Assembly: GCA_002691795.1 (NCBI GenBank)
Contig: NZIY01000017.1
Span: 16,495 to 21,657 of the forward strand
Length of the DNA stretch: 5,163 nucleotides
Direction of reading: 5' to 3'
Origin: SAR116 cluster bacterium
Lineage (GTDB): Bacteria; Pseudomonadota; Alphaproteobacteria; Puniceispirillales; Marisalimonadaceae
In this document: one piece after another, positions 1-5,163 of the stretch
How positions within the stretch are numbered: the stretch's first letter is position 1
Layout: each line of letters starts with the position of its first letter
Notes under the pieces: generated by a model
The model's input: the letters and a program-made list of their open reading frames with translations, nothing else
Databases searched by the model: none
Told to the model about the DNA's origin: nothing
Program-made: the position numbers and the translations under genes

Positions 1-2236
1 AGGTTTTCCTGACACAGGAACATTACTAATTGGTGATGAAAGAATCTCATATACTGGTAAAACAGATACTACTTTTACTGGTTTAGGTAGAGGAGCAGAT
101 AACACAAATGCAGCAGCAGCTGCAGCTTCAACCTTAGGTGCTACTATCACGGATAGTCAAACATCTATTACAGTAGCCTCTACAGCGGGATTTTCAGATA
201 CAGGAAGTGTAATTATTAATAGTGAAATCATGACTTATACCGGTAAAACGGCAACTACATTTACTGGACTTACACGAGGAGCTTTTGGGACTACTGCAGC
301 AGCTGTAGGTTCACTTGGTGGAGGTGTTGATGTTAAACAGGCAGTTGAAATAAGTTTAGTTGAATCTGTTGAAACATTAGGATTAGATAGACGTACGACA
401 CAAGTTAATGATTCATCAAATATAACTGCAGAGGCGACGACTATAGCAGTAGATAGTACGGATGGTTTTGAAGATTCAGGCTTTCTATTAATAAATGACG
501 AACTTATTCAGTACACAGGGAAAACATCAACTTCATTCACAGGTTTAACTCGAGGAGCAGGTGGTACTACAAAAGCCACGCATCTTGATGATGCTGATAT
601 TTTTCAAACAATTACCATCACAGATGATTGGGTTGATGAAAAAGATCCAGCATTAAAAATAGCCTATGACTCTTCTGGTCAAAACTTTACGCTTCAGGGT
701 GTGCCTTCAAAAATAGGGACATCAACATCTAGTAAAATGTTTTCATTTTCTGCATATGCGCCTGGCGAGGGAACAGGATCAAATGCAATTGGACTAAAGA
801 CCCTTGCAAATAAAGCAACAGCTAATATTGGTGGTGGTGCTGTATTGAAAGCAGAATCTATTGTATTTAACGGAGACCAAATTGCTGCTGATACTCAAAG
901 AGCTTATGGAGTTGAAGTATCATACAACAACTTAACTAGAAAATTTGATATCTCGAGTGGAAGTACGGGAGAGGATATACCAGCAAACTCAGCTGTCGGT
1001 GTAGGTGATTCAGGGCAAGCTGCATCAAACATTGAAATTGGAAGATTAGCTATTGTTGATGGTTTGGCTACAGCAGCTACAGCAGGTACTGGTGGAACAA
1101 ATGCTTTGTTGGGAATAAATGCTACTTCAGCAGTTTCAGTTGCTGCAGGTGACACAGCTGGTAAAGGATTACAATCTACAGCTGCAACATTGAATGGAAA
1201 AACTTCTAACGAGGATTTGTCTGAAGATTTCTTTTTATCGTCAGCTGCTGAAGAAACAATTTTTGTTGTTAATGTGAATGATATAACTGCAGCTATTAAA
1301 GTTCCAGAAGGAGTTTATAATGGAACCCAATTGGCAACGGCATTGCAACAGAGAATTAATCAAATGGAAGATAGTACAGGTAATACAGTTAATGGTGTAA
1401 CTGTTGTCTACAATACGACTTCTAATTCTTTTAGTTTTACAACAGGTACAACAGGTACAAAAAGTAAAATCTTTGTTTCTGGTAGTGCAAGATTAGGTCT
1501 TGATAATCTTGAACTTCAAACAGGTTCGACACCTTCTTTTGTTAATATGTCAACAGCTACAGCCACATCTACAACAGGACAATCGTTATATGTAAATGAT
1601 GATGGTGACACAACTACATTAGCGCCTGATAGTTCTTGGACTCCAACAACTAACGGTACATTTGCGAAAGTCTATTTAAGACCAGGAGAATTAACTTTTG
1701 ATACACAAGGAAACTTGGTTAGTCCAATTCAACAAGTTGGATACAAAGGTGACTTTGCAGCTAACGCTGATTTAGATCAATCTTCTCTATCAATTGATCT
1801 TGACCTTAATTTTAATGGTTCAACTCAATTTGCATCAGATTTTAATGTTAAATCTGTTACTCAGGATGGACAAACTGTTGGTAAATTAGATGGTTTGGAT
1901 GTTGCTTCTAACGGACTTGTTAGTGCTAACTACACAAATGGACTTAATATTGCGCTTGGTAGATTGGTAACAGTGAATTTTAATAACCAAAATGGATTAA
2001 AACAGATTGGTAATGCTACCTACGTTGAAACTTCAGTATCTGGTGTTGCAAATGTTGGTGAAGCTGGTGCTGATGGATATGGTACAATTCTTTCAGGTTC
2101 ACTCGAAAGATCAAATGTGGACATAACAGAAGAACTTGTTAACTTGATTACTGCACAAAGAAACTTTCAAGCAAACGCAAAGACAATCGAAACAAACACA
2201 ACATTAACTCAAGCTATTATTCAAATAAGAGCTTAA
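1..2236 (+). CDS. flgE: Flagellar hook protein FlgE, 5'-truncated by the window, oversized with phage-like repeats
   Basis: FlgE polymerises outside the cell into the hook, the universal joint between rod and filament. The frame is open from base 2 to the TAA at 2234-2236 (744 codons). The N-terminal rod-like helix and the start codon lie upstream. The C-terminus is diagnostic: from about 2075 to 2233 it has the family's SGSLERSNVDITEELVNLI segment, then ITAQRNFQANAKTIET and a helical end. From about 1670 to 2075 it matches the conserved hook core, including a DGLDVASNGLVSANYTNG stretch and a later LGRLVTVNF. Bases 2-610 encode three repeats, described separately. Bases ~610-1660 are an Ala/Thr/Ser/Gly-rich region of presumed beta structure, as expected for the exposed, variable hook domains. 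Typical enteric FlgE has about 400 residues, so this protein is at least nearly twice as long. flgF follows after 15 bases. The ATG at 230 is internal and is not the start. The FlgE call is firm; the function of the variable region is unknown. Confidence 0.95.
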   Translation, partial: GFPDTGTLLIGDERISYTGKTDTTFTGLGRGADNTNAAAAAASTLGATITDSQTSITVASTAGFSDTGSVIINSEIMTYTGKTATTFTGLTRGAFGTTAAAVGSLGGGVDVKQAVEISLVESVETLGLDRRTTQVNDSSNITAEATTIAVDSTDGFEDSGFLLINDELIQYTGKTSTSFTGLTRGAGGTTKATHLDDADIFQTITITDDWVDEKDPALKIAYDSSGQNFTLQGVPSKIGTSTSSKMFSFSAYAPGEGTGSNAIGLKTLANKATANIGGGAVLKAESIVFNGDQIAADTQRAYGVEVSYNNLTRKFDISSGSTGEDIPANSAVGVGDSGQAASNIEIGRLAIVDGLATAATAGTGGTNALLGINATSAVSVAAGDTAGKGLQSTAATLNGKTSNEDLSEDFFLSSAAEETIFVVNVNDITAAIKVPEGVYNGTQLATALQQRINQMEDSTGNTVNGVTVVYNTTSNSFSFTTGTTGTKSKIFVSGSARLGLDNLELQTGSTPSFVNMSTATATSTTGQSLYVNDDGDTTTLAPDSSWTPTTNGTFAKVYLRPGELTFDTQGNLVSPIQQVGYKGDFAANADLDQSSLSIDLDLNFNGSTQFASDFNVKSVTQDGQTVGKLDGLDVASNGLVSANYTNGLNIALGRLVTVNFNNQNGLKQIGNATYVETSVSGVANVGEAGADGYGTILSGSLERSNVDITEELVNLITAQRNFQANAKTIETNTTLTQAIIQIRA
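2..610 (+). repeat. Three protein-level repeats with YTGKTxTxFTGLTRGA core inside FlgE
   Basis: Three copies of one module are encoded in the flgE frame: unit 1 at about 2-150 (its beginning is cut by the window edge), unit 2 at about 140-334, and unit 3 at about 395-610. Each has a GFxD(T/S)G turn, a short hydrophobic strand ending in an acidic residue, then YTGKT, FTGL and RGA. Units 2 and 3 also show the preceding strand (ITVASTAGF and IAVDSTDGF). By hand alignment any two cores share about 25 of 41 residues. Synonymous sites differ freely (ACTGGTAAAACA, ACCGGTAAAACG and ACAGGGAAAACA for TGKT), so these are old copies kept at protein level, not recent DNA duplications. A 20-residue linker separates units 2 and 3. 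From memory, this motif recurs in phage tail, baseplate and fibre proteins. More copies may lie upstream. Confidence 0.9.
1331..1347 (+). promoter_or_regulatory. Possible intragenic sigma-54 -24/-12 element in flgE
   Basis: TTGGCA at 1331-1336 and TTGCA at 1343-1347 give the GG-N10-GC spacing of RpoN promoters (GG 1333-1334, GC 1345-1346). They match 11 of 13 positions of the consensus YTGGCACG-N4-TTGCW. The site lies inside flgE, where the same bases encode LATALQ, part of a plausible helix in the hook variable region. A start near 1358 would produce RNA covering the end of flgE and then flgF. It may equally be a coding coincidence. Confidence 0.25.
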
Positions 2237-2251
2237 ATAAGAGGTTAAAAG

Positions 2252-3007
2252 ATGGATAAAAGTATTTACACAGCTTTAAATAGCATGCAGATTTTGAGAA
2301 GTAATCAATCTGTATCAGCTCAAAATTTATCCAATACAAATGTCCCAGGTTTTAAAAAAGATATCCAAGCAAATTTTGGGTCACTTTACCTTGATAGAGA
2401 AAAAGGCATAGATCCAAGAGTTTTTGCACTAAGTGATGTTGGTGCTTTTGATAGCAGTCAAGGTGCTTTAAATCCTACGGAAAGACCTTTAGATGTTGGA
2501 ATTGATGGTGATGGGTACTTTATCGTCAAACCAAAAAGTGGGAAGCTTGCTTTATCAAGACGAGGAGATTTTAAAATAGATCAAAATAGAATTTTAACTG
2601 ATAACACAGGCGCACAAATTTATAATGTTGATTTAGAACCAATTGAAATACCAGAATTTCAAAATATATCTATATCTAAAGATGGAATAATATCTATACA
2701 GGCTCTAAATGCACCTCCTGGACAAGAAATAAATGTTGGACAAATAGCTACAACTAGAGGCACTCAAAATGTTAAATTAGCAAAGTCTATTGATGGGTAT
2801 ATTAGAACAGATGATGGTAAAATACCTGAGCCAGACCAACTATCAACAATTATTTCAGGATTTCTTGAAAGTTCTAATGTTAAAAGTGTTGATCAATTAG
2901 TTAATAATATTGAACAATCAAGAGCATACGAAATTAATGTTAAATTTATAACTACAGCTAAAGAACTTGATGAAGCTGGAGCAAGTTTGATGAGAATACC
3001 AAATTAA
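2252..3007 (+). CDS. flgF: Flagellar proximal rod protein FlgF
   Basis: FlgF (251 residues, normal length) is a periplasmic proximal-rod subunit. It has no cleaved signal peptide because it is exported by the flagellar type III apparatus. The N-terminus MDKSIYTAL followed by a helix and NLSNTNVPGFKKD (residues 25-37) is the rod-protein signature. The central RPLDVGIDGDGYFIV (78-92) is the family's highly conserved strand pair. Residues 203-251 (GFLESSNVKSVDQLVNNIE, then QSRAYEINVK) form the C-terminal axial helix shared by rod and hook proteins. FlgF is favoured over FlgG by the MDxxIYTA start, the shorter middle and the NVKSV motif. The start is supported by AAGAGG at 2239-2244, seven bases upstream. 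The gene follows flgE by 15 bases and is probably co-transcribed with it. Downstream is a hairpin and promoter region, so flgF may be the last gene of the upstream unit. Confidence 0.96.
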   Translation: MDKSIYTALNSMQILRSNQSVSAQNLSNTNVPGFKKDIQANFGSLYLDREKGIDPRVFALSDVGAFDSSQGALNPTERPLDVGIDGDGYFIVKPKSGKLALSRRGDFKIDQNRILTDNTGAQIYNVDLEPIEIPEFQNISISKDGIISIQALNAPPGQEINVGQIATTRGTQNVKLAKSIDGYIRTDDGKIPEPDQLSTIISGFLESSNVKSVDQLVNNIEQSRAYEINVKFITTAKELDEAGASLMRIPN

Positions 3008-3012
3008 AATTT

Positions 3013-3029
3013 TTGGCATATGTCTTGCA
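3013..3029 (+). promoter_or_regulatory. Predicted sigma-54 (RpoN) promoter for flgG-flgH-flgI
   Basis: TTGGCA at 3013-3018 (-24 element) and TTGCA at 3025-3029 (-12 element) have exact GG-N10-GC spacing (GG 3015-3016, GC 3027-3028). They match 11 of 13 positions of YTGGCACG-N4-TTGCW. The site is non-coding, just after the flgF stop and in the right orientation. The predicted transcript start is near 3040, giving a ~23-base leader before the flgG ATG. RpoN with a FleQ/FlrC-type activator drives hook-basal body genes in polar flagellates such as Pseudomonas and Vibrio. No activator site is recognisable here. A similarly scoring site lies inside flgE, so the match alone is not proof. Confidence 0.6.
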
Positions 3030-3062
3030 AACTCCTAATAAATAAAAATTAGGAGTTTTTTT
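3029..3062 (+). terminator. Hairpin plus T-tract: terminator-like and Shine-Dalgarno-sequestering
   Basis: A perfect 11-bp inverted repeat has arms at 3029-3039 (AAACTCCTAAT) and 3048-3058 (ATTAGGAGTTT) with an 8-base A-rich loop. It runs into seven T residues at 3056-3062. This is the architecture of an intrinsic terminator after flgF, though the stem has only three G-C pairs and may be leaky. The 3' arm contains AGGAG (3051-3055), the ribosome binding site of flgG, paired with CTCCT. The same fold could therefore reduce both transcription into flgG and its translation. The 5' arm lies between the -12 element and the predicted +1 of the sigma-54 promoter. Confidence 0.65.
3051..3055 (+). promoter_or_regulatory. 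flgG Shine-Dalgarno inside the hairpin
   Basis: AGGAG lies seven T residues upstream of the flgG ATG at 3063, which is ideal spacing and fixes the start codon. All five bases are in the 3' arm of the 3029-3058 hairpin. They are accessible only if the stem is open or the 5' arm is absent from the RNA. Confidence 0.85.
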
Positions 3063-3848
3063 ATGTCAAATGCGATGCATGTAGCTAAAACAGGATTAAA
3101 TGCTCAAAATAAAAGAATGCAAGTTATCTCCAATAACCTAGCAAATGTTAATACAACTGGTTTTAAAAGAGATAGAGCTAACTTTGAGTCACTTTTATAC
3201 CAGGTTTTAAAAACTTCAGGAGCTCAGACAACTGGAGAAACAAGAAATCTATCAGGTTTTAACGTTGGTACAGGTGTAAAAATAATTAATACTGATAAAC
3301 TTTTTACACAAGGCAACATTATTACTACTGACAATGCTCTAGATATTGCAATTGATGGCAGTGGATTTTTTCAAATTTTAAATCCAGATGGAACTCTTTC
3401 ATACACTAGATCAGGCACATTTGGTAAAAGTGCTGAAGGTTTGTTAACATCTCCGTCAGGTTTTGTATTACAACCTGAAATAGCAATACCTGAAGGTGTA
3501 ACATCTATAAACATATCATCTGATGGTATAGTTTCAGTTCAAATACCAGGACAGGTAGAAGGTGAAGAGGTAGGACAAATTCAATTAGCTGATTTTGCAA
3601 ACCCCACAGGATTACAACCGATTGGACAAAATTTACTTGTTGAAACTCCAGCAAGTGGGCCTCCAATTGTAGAAAATCCATTTACTAATGGATTTGGTAA
3701 ACTAGTACAAGGAGCATTAGAAAGCTCAAATGTTAATGTAGTTCAAGAGTTAGTAGACATGATAGAAACTCAAAGAGCTTATGAGATAAACTCCAAAGCG
3801 ATATCAGGAGTTGACGATATGTTAAGATTTGTTAACCAAAATTTATAA
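3063..3848 (+). CDS. flgG: Flagellar distal rod protein FlgG
   Basis: FlgG (261 residues, the usual length) forms the distal rod, the drive shaft passing through the P and L rings to which the hook attaches. It is exported by the flagellar type III system. The rod signature SNNLANVNTTGFKR is at residues 23-36. Residues 46-64, around QVLKTSGAQTTGE, correspond to the FlgG-specific segment that makes the rod straight and rigid in enteric FlgG, and NVGTGVKI follows. DIAIDGSGFFQI (94-105) is the conserved core. ALESSNVNVVQELVDMIETQ with RAYEINSKAI (218-247) is the C-terminal axial helix. There is no insertion or truncation, so the rod is conventional although its hook partner is not. The start is fixed by AGGAG seven bases upstream. 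Expression may be controlled by the sigma-54 promoter and hairpin immediately upstream. flgH follows after 12 bases. Confidence 0.98.
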   Translation: MSNAMHVAKTGLNAQNKRMQVISNNLANVNTTGFKRDRANFESLLYQVLKTSGAQTTGETRNLSGFNVGTGVKIINTDKLFTQGNIITTDNALDIAIDGSGFFQILNPDGTLSYTRSGTFGKSAEGLLTSPSGFVLQPEIAIPEGVTSINISSDGIVSVQIPGQVEGEEVGQIQLADFANPTGLQPIGQNLLVETPASGPPIVENPFTNGFGKLVQGALESSNVNVVQELVDMIETQRAYEINSKAISGVDDMLRFVNQNL

Positions 3849-3860
3849 TGTGTCAAAAAA

Positions 3861-4526
3861 ATGAATAAAAAAATATTTACTCTTTTTTCTATTTTATTAC
3901 TCAGTAATTGTTCAACTTATGTTGAAGAGGCTATAAACAATGAATTTAAACCATTAATGCCAACAGTTGAAGAAATGAAAATAACTAAAGCAACTAATGG
4001 TGCTATTTACAGTACATCCTCACCAGGATTATTCTCTTCAGATAAAAGAGCTCATCAAGTGGGTGATATATTAACTGTTCAACTAAGTGAAACATTTTCA
4101 TCAACAAAGTCTGTTACTAGTCAAAGTGCAAAAGAGGATCGTATTGGTGCTGATGTTGCGCCAACTGGTATTATGAAAAATTTTATGGGTTTAGGCGGAT
4201 CTGCTTCAACTACAAATTCTTTTAAAGGCTCTGGTTCTGCTTCTCAATCAAACTCATTAACTGGGTTTATATCTGCAACAGTCGTAAAAGTTTATCCAAA
4301 TGGAAATCTAGAAATAAAAGGTCAGAAAAGATTAAGATTAACTGATGGTTCTGAATATATAAGGTTAGCTGGAATAGTTAGACCACAAGATATTAGTGCC
4401 TCTAATACAGTTTCGTCTAATTTAATTGCAGAAGCACAAATTGAGTATGTTGGATCTGGAACATTATCAAATGAATCTAAGCCAGGCTGGGGAAGTAAAT
4501 TATTTAGAGCTATTAGCCCATTTTAG
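3861..4526 (+). CDS. flgH: Flagellar L-ring lipoprotein FlgH
   Basis: FlgH (221 residues) assembles the L ring in the outer membrane, the bushing through which the distal rod turns. It is secreted by Sec and lipidated. Residues 1-16 form a lipoprotein signal peptide (Lys-Lys, then a hydrophobic stretch) ending in LSNC, with Cys17 as the predicted lipidated residue. Asn at -1 is less usual than Gly, Ala or Ser. Family landmarks are NGAIYS (46-51), [13 protein letters not shown] (65-77), the Ser/Gly-rich segment 112-132, [11 protein letters not shown] (148-158), [17 protein letters not shown] (163-179), SNTV (181-184), AQIEYVGSG (192-200) and a GW followed by the C-terminal aromatic end. No Shine-Dalgarno is visible before the ATG. 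The flgG TAA at 3846-3848 is in the same frame and leaves no alternative upstream start, so translation is probably coupled to flgG. The A-rich leader may help. Confidence 0.97.
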   Translation: MNKKIFTLFSILLLSNCSTYVEEAINNEFKPLMPTVEEMKITKATNGAIYSTSSPGLFSSDKRAHQVGDILTVQLSETFSSTKSVTSQSAKEDRIGADVAPTGIMKNFMGLGGSASTTNSFKGSGSASQSNSLTGFISATVVKVYPNGNLEIKGQKRLRLTDGSEYIRLAGIVRPQDISASNTVSSNLIAEAQIEYVGSGTLSNESKPGWGSKLFRAISPF

Positions 4527-4530
4527 GAGA
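4525..4530 (+). promoter_or_regulatory. flgI ribosome binding site overlapping the flgH stop
   Basis: AGGAGA begins inside the TAG stop codon of flgH (4524-4526) and sits four bases before the flgI ATG at 4535. This placement fixes the flgI start over the out-of-frame ATG at 4542 and suggests translation of flgI is tied to ribosomes terminating on flgH. Confidence 0.85.
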
Positions 4531-4534
4531 ATTT

Positions 4535-5163
4535 ATGAAACATGAAAAAAAAATATATTTAATTATTTCATTATTTGTACTTTTTATTTCTATTTTTAGT
4601 CAAGCTAAGGCAGATAGATTAAAAGATTTAGTAAGTTTTGCTGGGATTAGAAGTAATCAGCTTTTAGGGTATGGACTTGTTGTAGGTTTAGATGGAACAG
4701 GAGATTCAGCTACTAATTTAACTTTACAAAGTATGGCCTCTACTGTTTCTCAATTTGGATTAAAAGTTGGAACTAGTGACATTACAGCAAAAAATGCTGC
4801 TGCAGTGATGGTTACATCTGAATTGAAACCATTTACAAAAGTTGGCCAAACTATAAATGTTACGGTTTCTTCTATGGGCAAAGCTAAAAGTTTAAGAGGT
4901 GGTACCTTATTAATGACGCCTTTAAAAGGTGCAGATGGACAAGTTTATGCCATAGCTCAAGGTAATTTAGCAGTTGGAGGTTTTGGAGTTGAAGGAAAAG
5001 ATGGATCATCTTTATCAGTTAACATACCTACTGTCGGATCTATTTCAAATGGTGCAACTGTTGAAAAAATGGTTGAGACACCATTTATCAAAAATAAAAA
5101 TTTTGTGATGAATTTACATCAAGGTGATTTCACAACTGCTAATAGAATAGCAGAAGAAATTAA
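4535..5163 (+). CDS. flgI: Flagellar P-ring protein FlgI, 3'-truncated by the window
   Basis: FlgI forms the periplasmic P ring in the peptidoglycan layer, around the rod and below the FlgH L ring. The window holds 209 complete codons of a protein that normally has about 370. Residues 1-26 are a Sec signal peptide: a charged start (KHEKK), a hydrophobic core and a likely signal-peptidase site after AKA, before Asp27. The mature start [20 protein letters not shown] and the next motif [12 protein letters not shown] (47-58) are hallmarks of the family. So are [13 protein letters not shown] (88-100), [20 protein letters not shown] (104-123) and [20 protein letters not shown] (124-143). No frameshift or missing motif is seen up to the window end. 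A run of nine A residues at 4545-4553 falls in the signal peptide. The gene follows flgH by eight bases; flgJ would be expected next, outside the window. Confidence 0.97.
   Translation, partial: MKHEKKIYLIISLFVLFISIFSQAKADRLKDLVSFAGIRSNQLLGYGLVVGLDGTGDSATNLTLQSMASTVSQFGLKVGTSDITAKNAAAVMVTSELKPFTKVGQTINVTVSSMGKAKSLRGGTLLMTPLKGADGQVYAIAQGNLAVGGFGVEGKDGSSLSVNIPTVGSISNGATVEKMVETPFIKNKNFVMNLHQGDFTTANRIAEEI

Noticed and set aside
61..160. Prophage fragment fused to or adjoining the flagellar genes
   Set aside because: Although the repeat looks phage-like, the frame runs without interruption into a typical FlgE C-terminus and no phage gene, integrase or attachment site is present.
230..232. ATG at 230 as the start of the hook gene
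   Set aside because: The frame is open from base 2, no Shine-Dalgarno precedes it, and this start would cut through the second repeat unit. It is codon 77 of the visible fragment.
2..610. Repeats as a mobile element or CRISPR-like array
   Set aside because: Units are not identical in DNA, have irregular spacing, stay in the reading frame and show synonymous divergence. This is a protein repeat, not a DNA repeat.
904..1155. Open frame of 83 codons on the minus strand
   Set aside because: It lies wholly inside flgE, has no recognisable domain and looks like a shadow of the Ala/Thr-rich hook coding sequence.
3846..3863. Readthrough fusion of FlgG and FlgH, which share a frame across one TAA
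   Set aside because: A fusion would put the lipoprotein signal peptide behind the rod protein and block both export routes. The shared frame is most simply coincidence.

Overview
This window is a contiguous run of flagellar rod, hook and ring genes, all on the + strand, in the order flgE (5' end outside the window), flgF, flgG, flgH, flgI (3' end outside the window). FlgH is an L-ring lipoprotein and FlgI a P-ring protein, so the source is a flagellated Gram-negative bacterium with an outer membrane. The flgE-F-G-H-I order is typical of Gammaproteobacteria and Betaproteobacteria. The DNA is strongly AT-rich, with many A and T homopolymers and a preference for A/T at third codon positions. A streamlined or aquatic proteobacterium would fit, but the exact taxon cannot be read from this window.

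Region by region: 1-2236 is the distal part of a very large hook protein gene. It is open from the first in-frame codon at position 2, giving 744 codons without the normal FlgE N-terminus. Its first ~600 bases encode three copies of a repeat (core YTGKTxTxFTGLTRGA) that resembles modules of phage tail and fibre proteins. A long Ala/Thr/Ser/Gly-rich variable region follows, and then a conventional FlgE C-terminus. Next come flgF (2252-3007), a 55-base intergenic region, flgG (3063-3848), flgH (3861-4526) and the first 209 codons of flgI (from 4535). Apart from the flgF-flgG gap, the spacings are 8-15 bases, as in one transcription unit. No stretch over 300 bases lacks a gene.

FlgF and FlgG form the proximal and distal rod. 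FlgI and FlgH form the P and L ring bushing around the rod in the peptidoglycan and outer membrane. FlgE polymerises on the rod as the hook.

Two places deserve attention. The first is the hook protein with its phage-fibre-like repeat array. The second is the flgF-flgG gap, where a sigma-54-type promoter (GG-N10-GC), a terminator-like hairpin and the flgG Shine-Dalgarno sequence are nested. RNA arriving from flgF would contain the whole hairpin, with the flgG ribosome binding site locked in its 3' arm. RNA starting at the predicted sigma-54 start site near 3040 would lack the 5' arm and leave that site open. This suggests a compact switch separating flgG-H-I expression from the upstream genes. 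It is inferred from sequence only.
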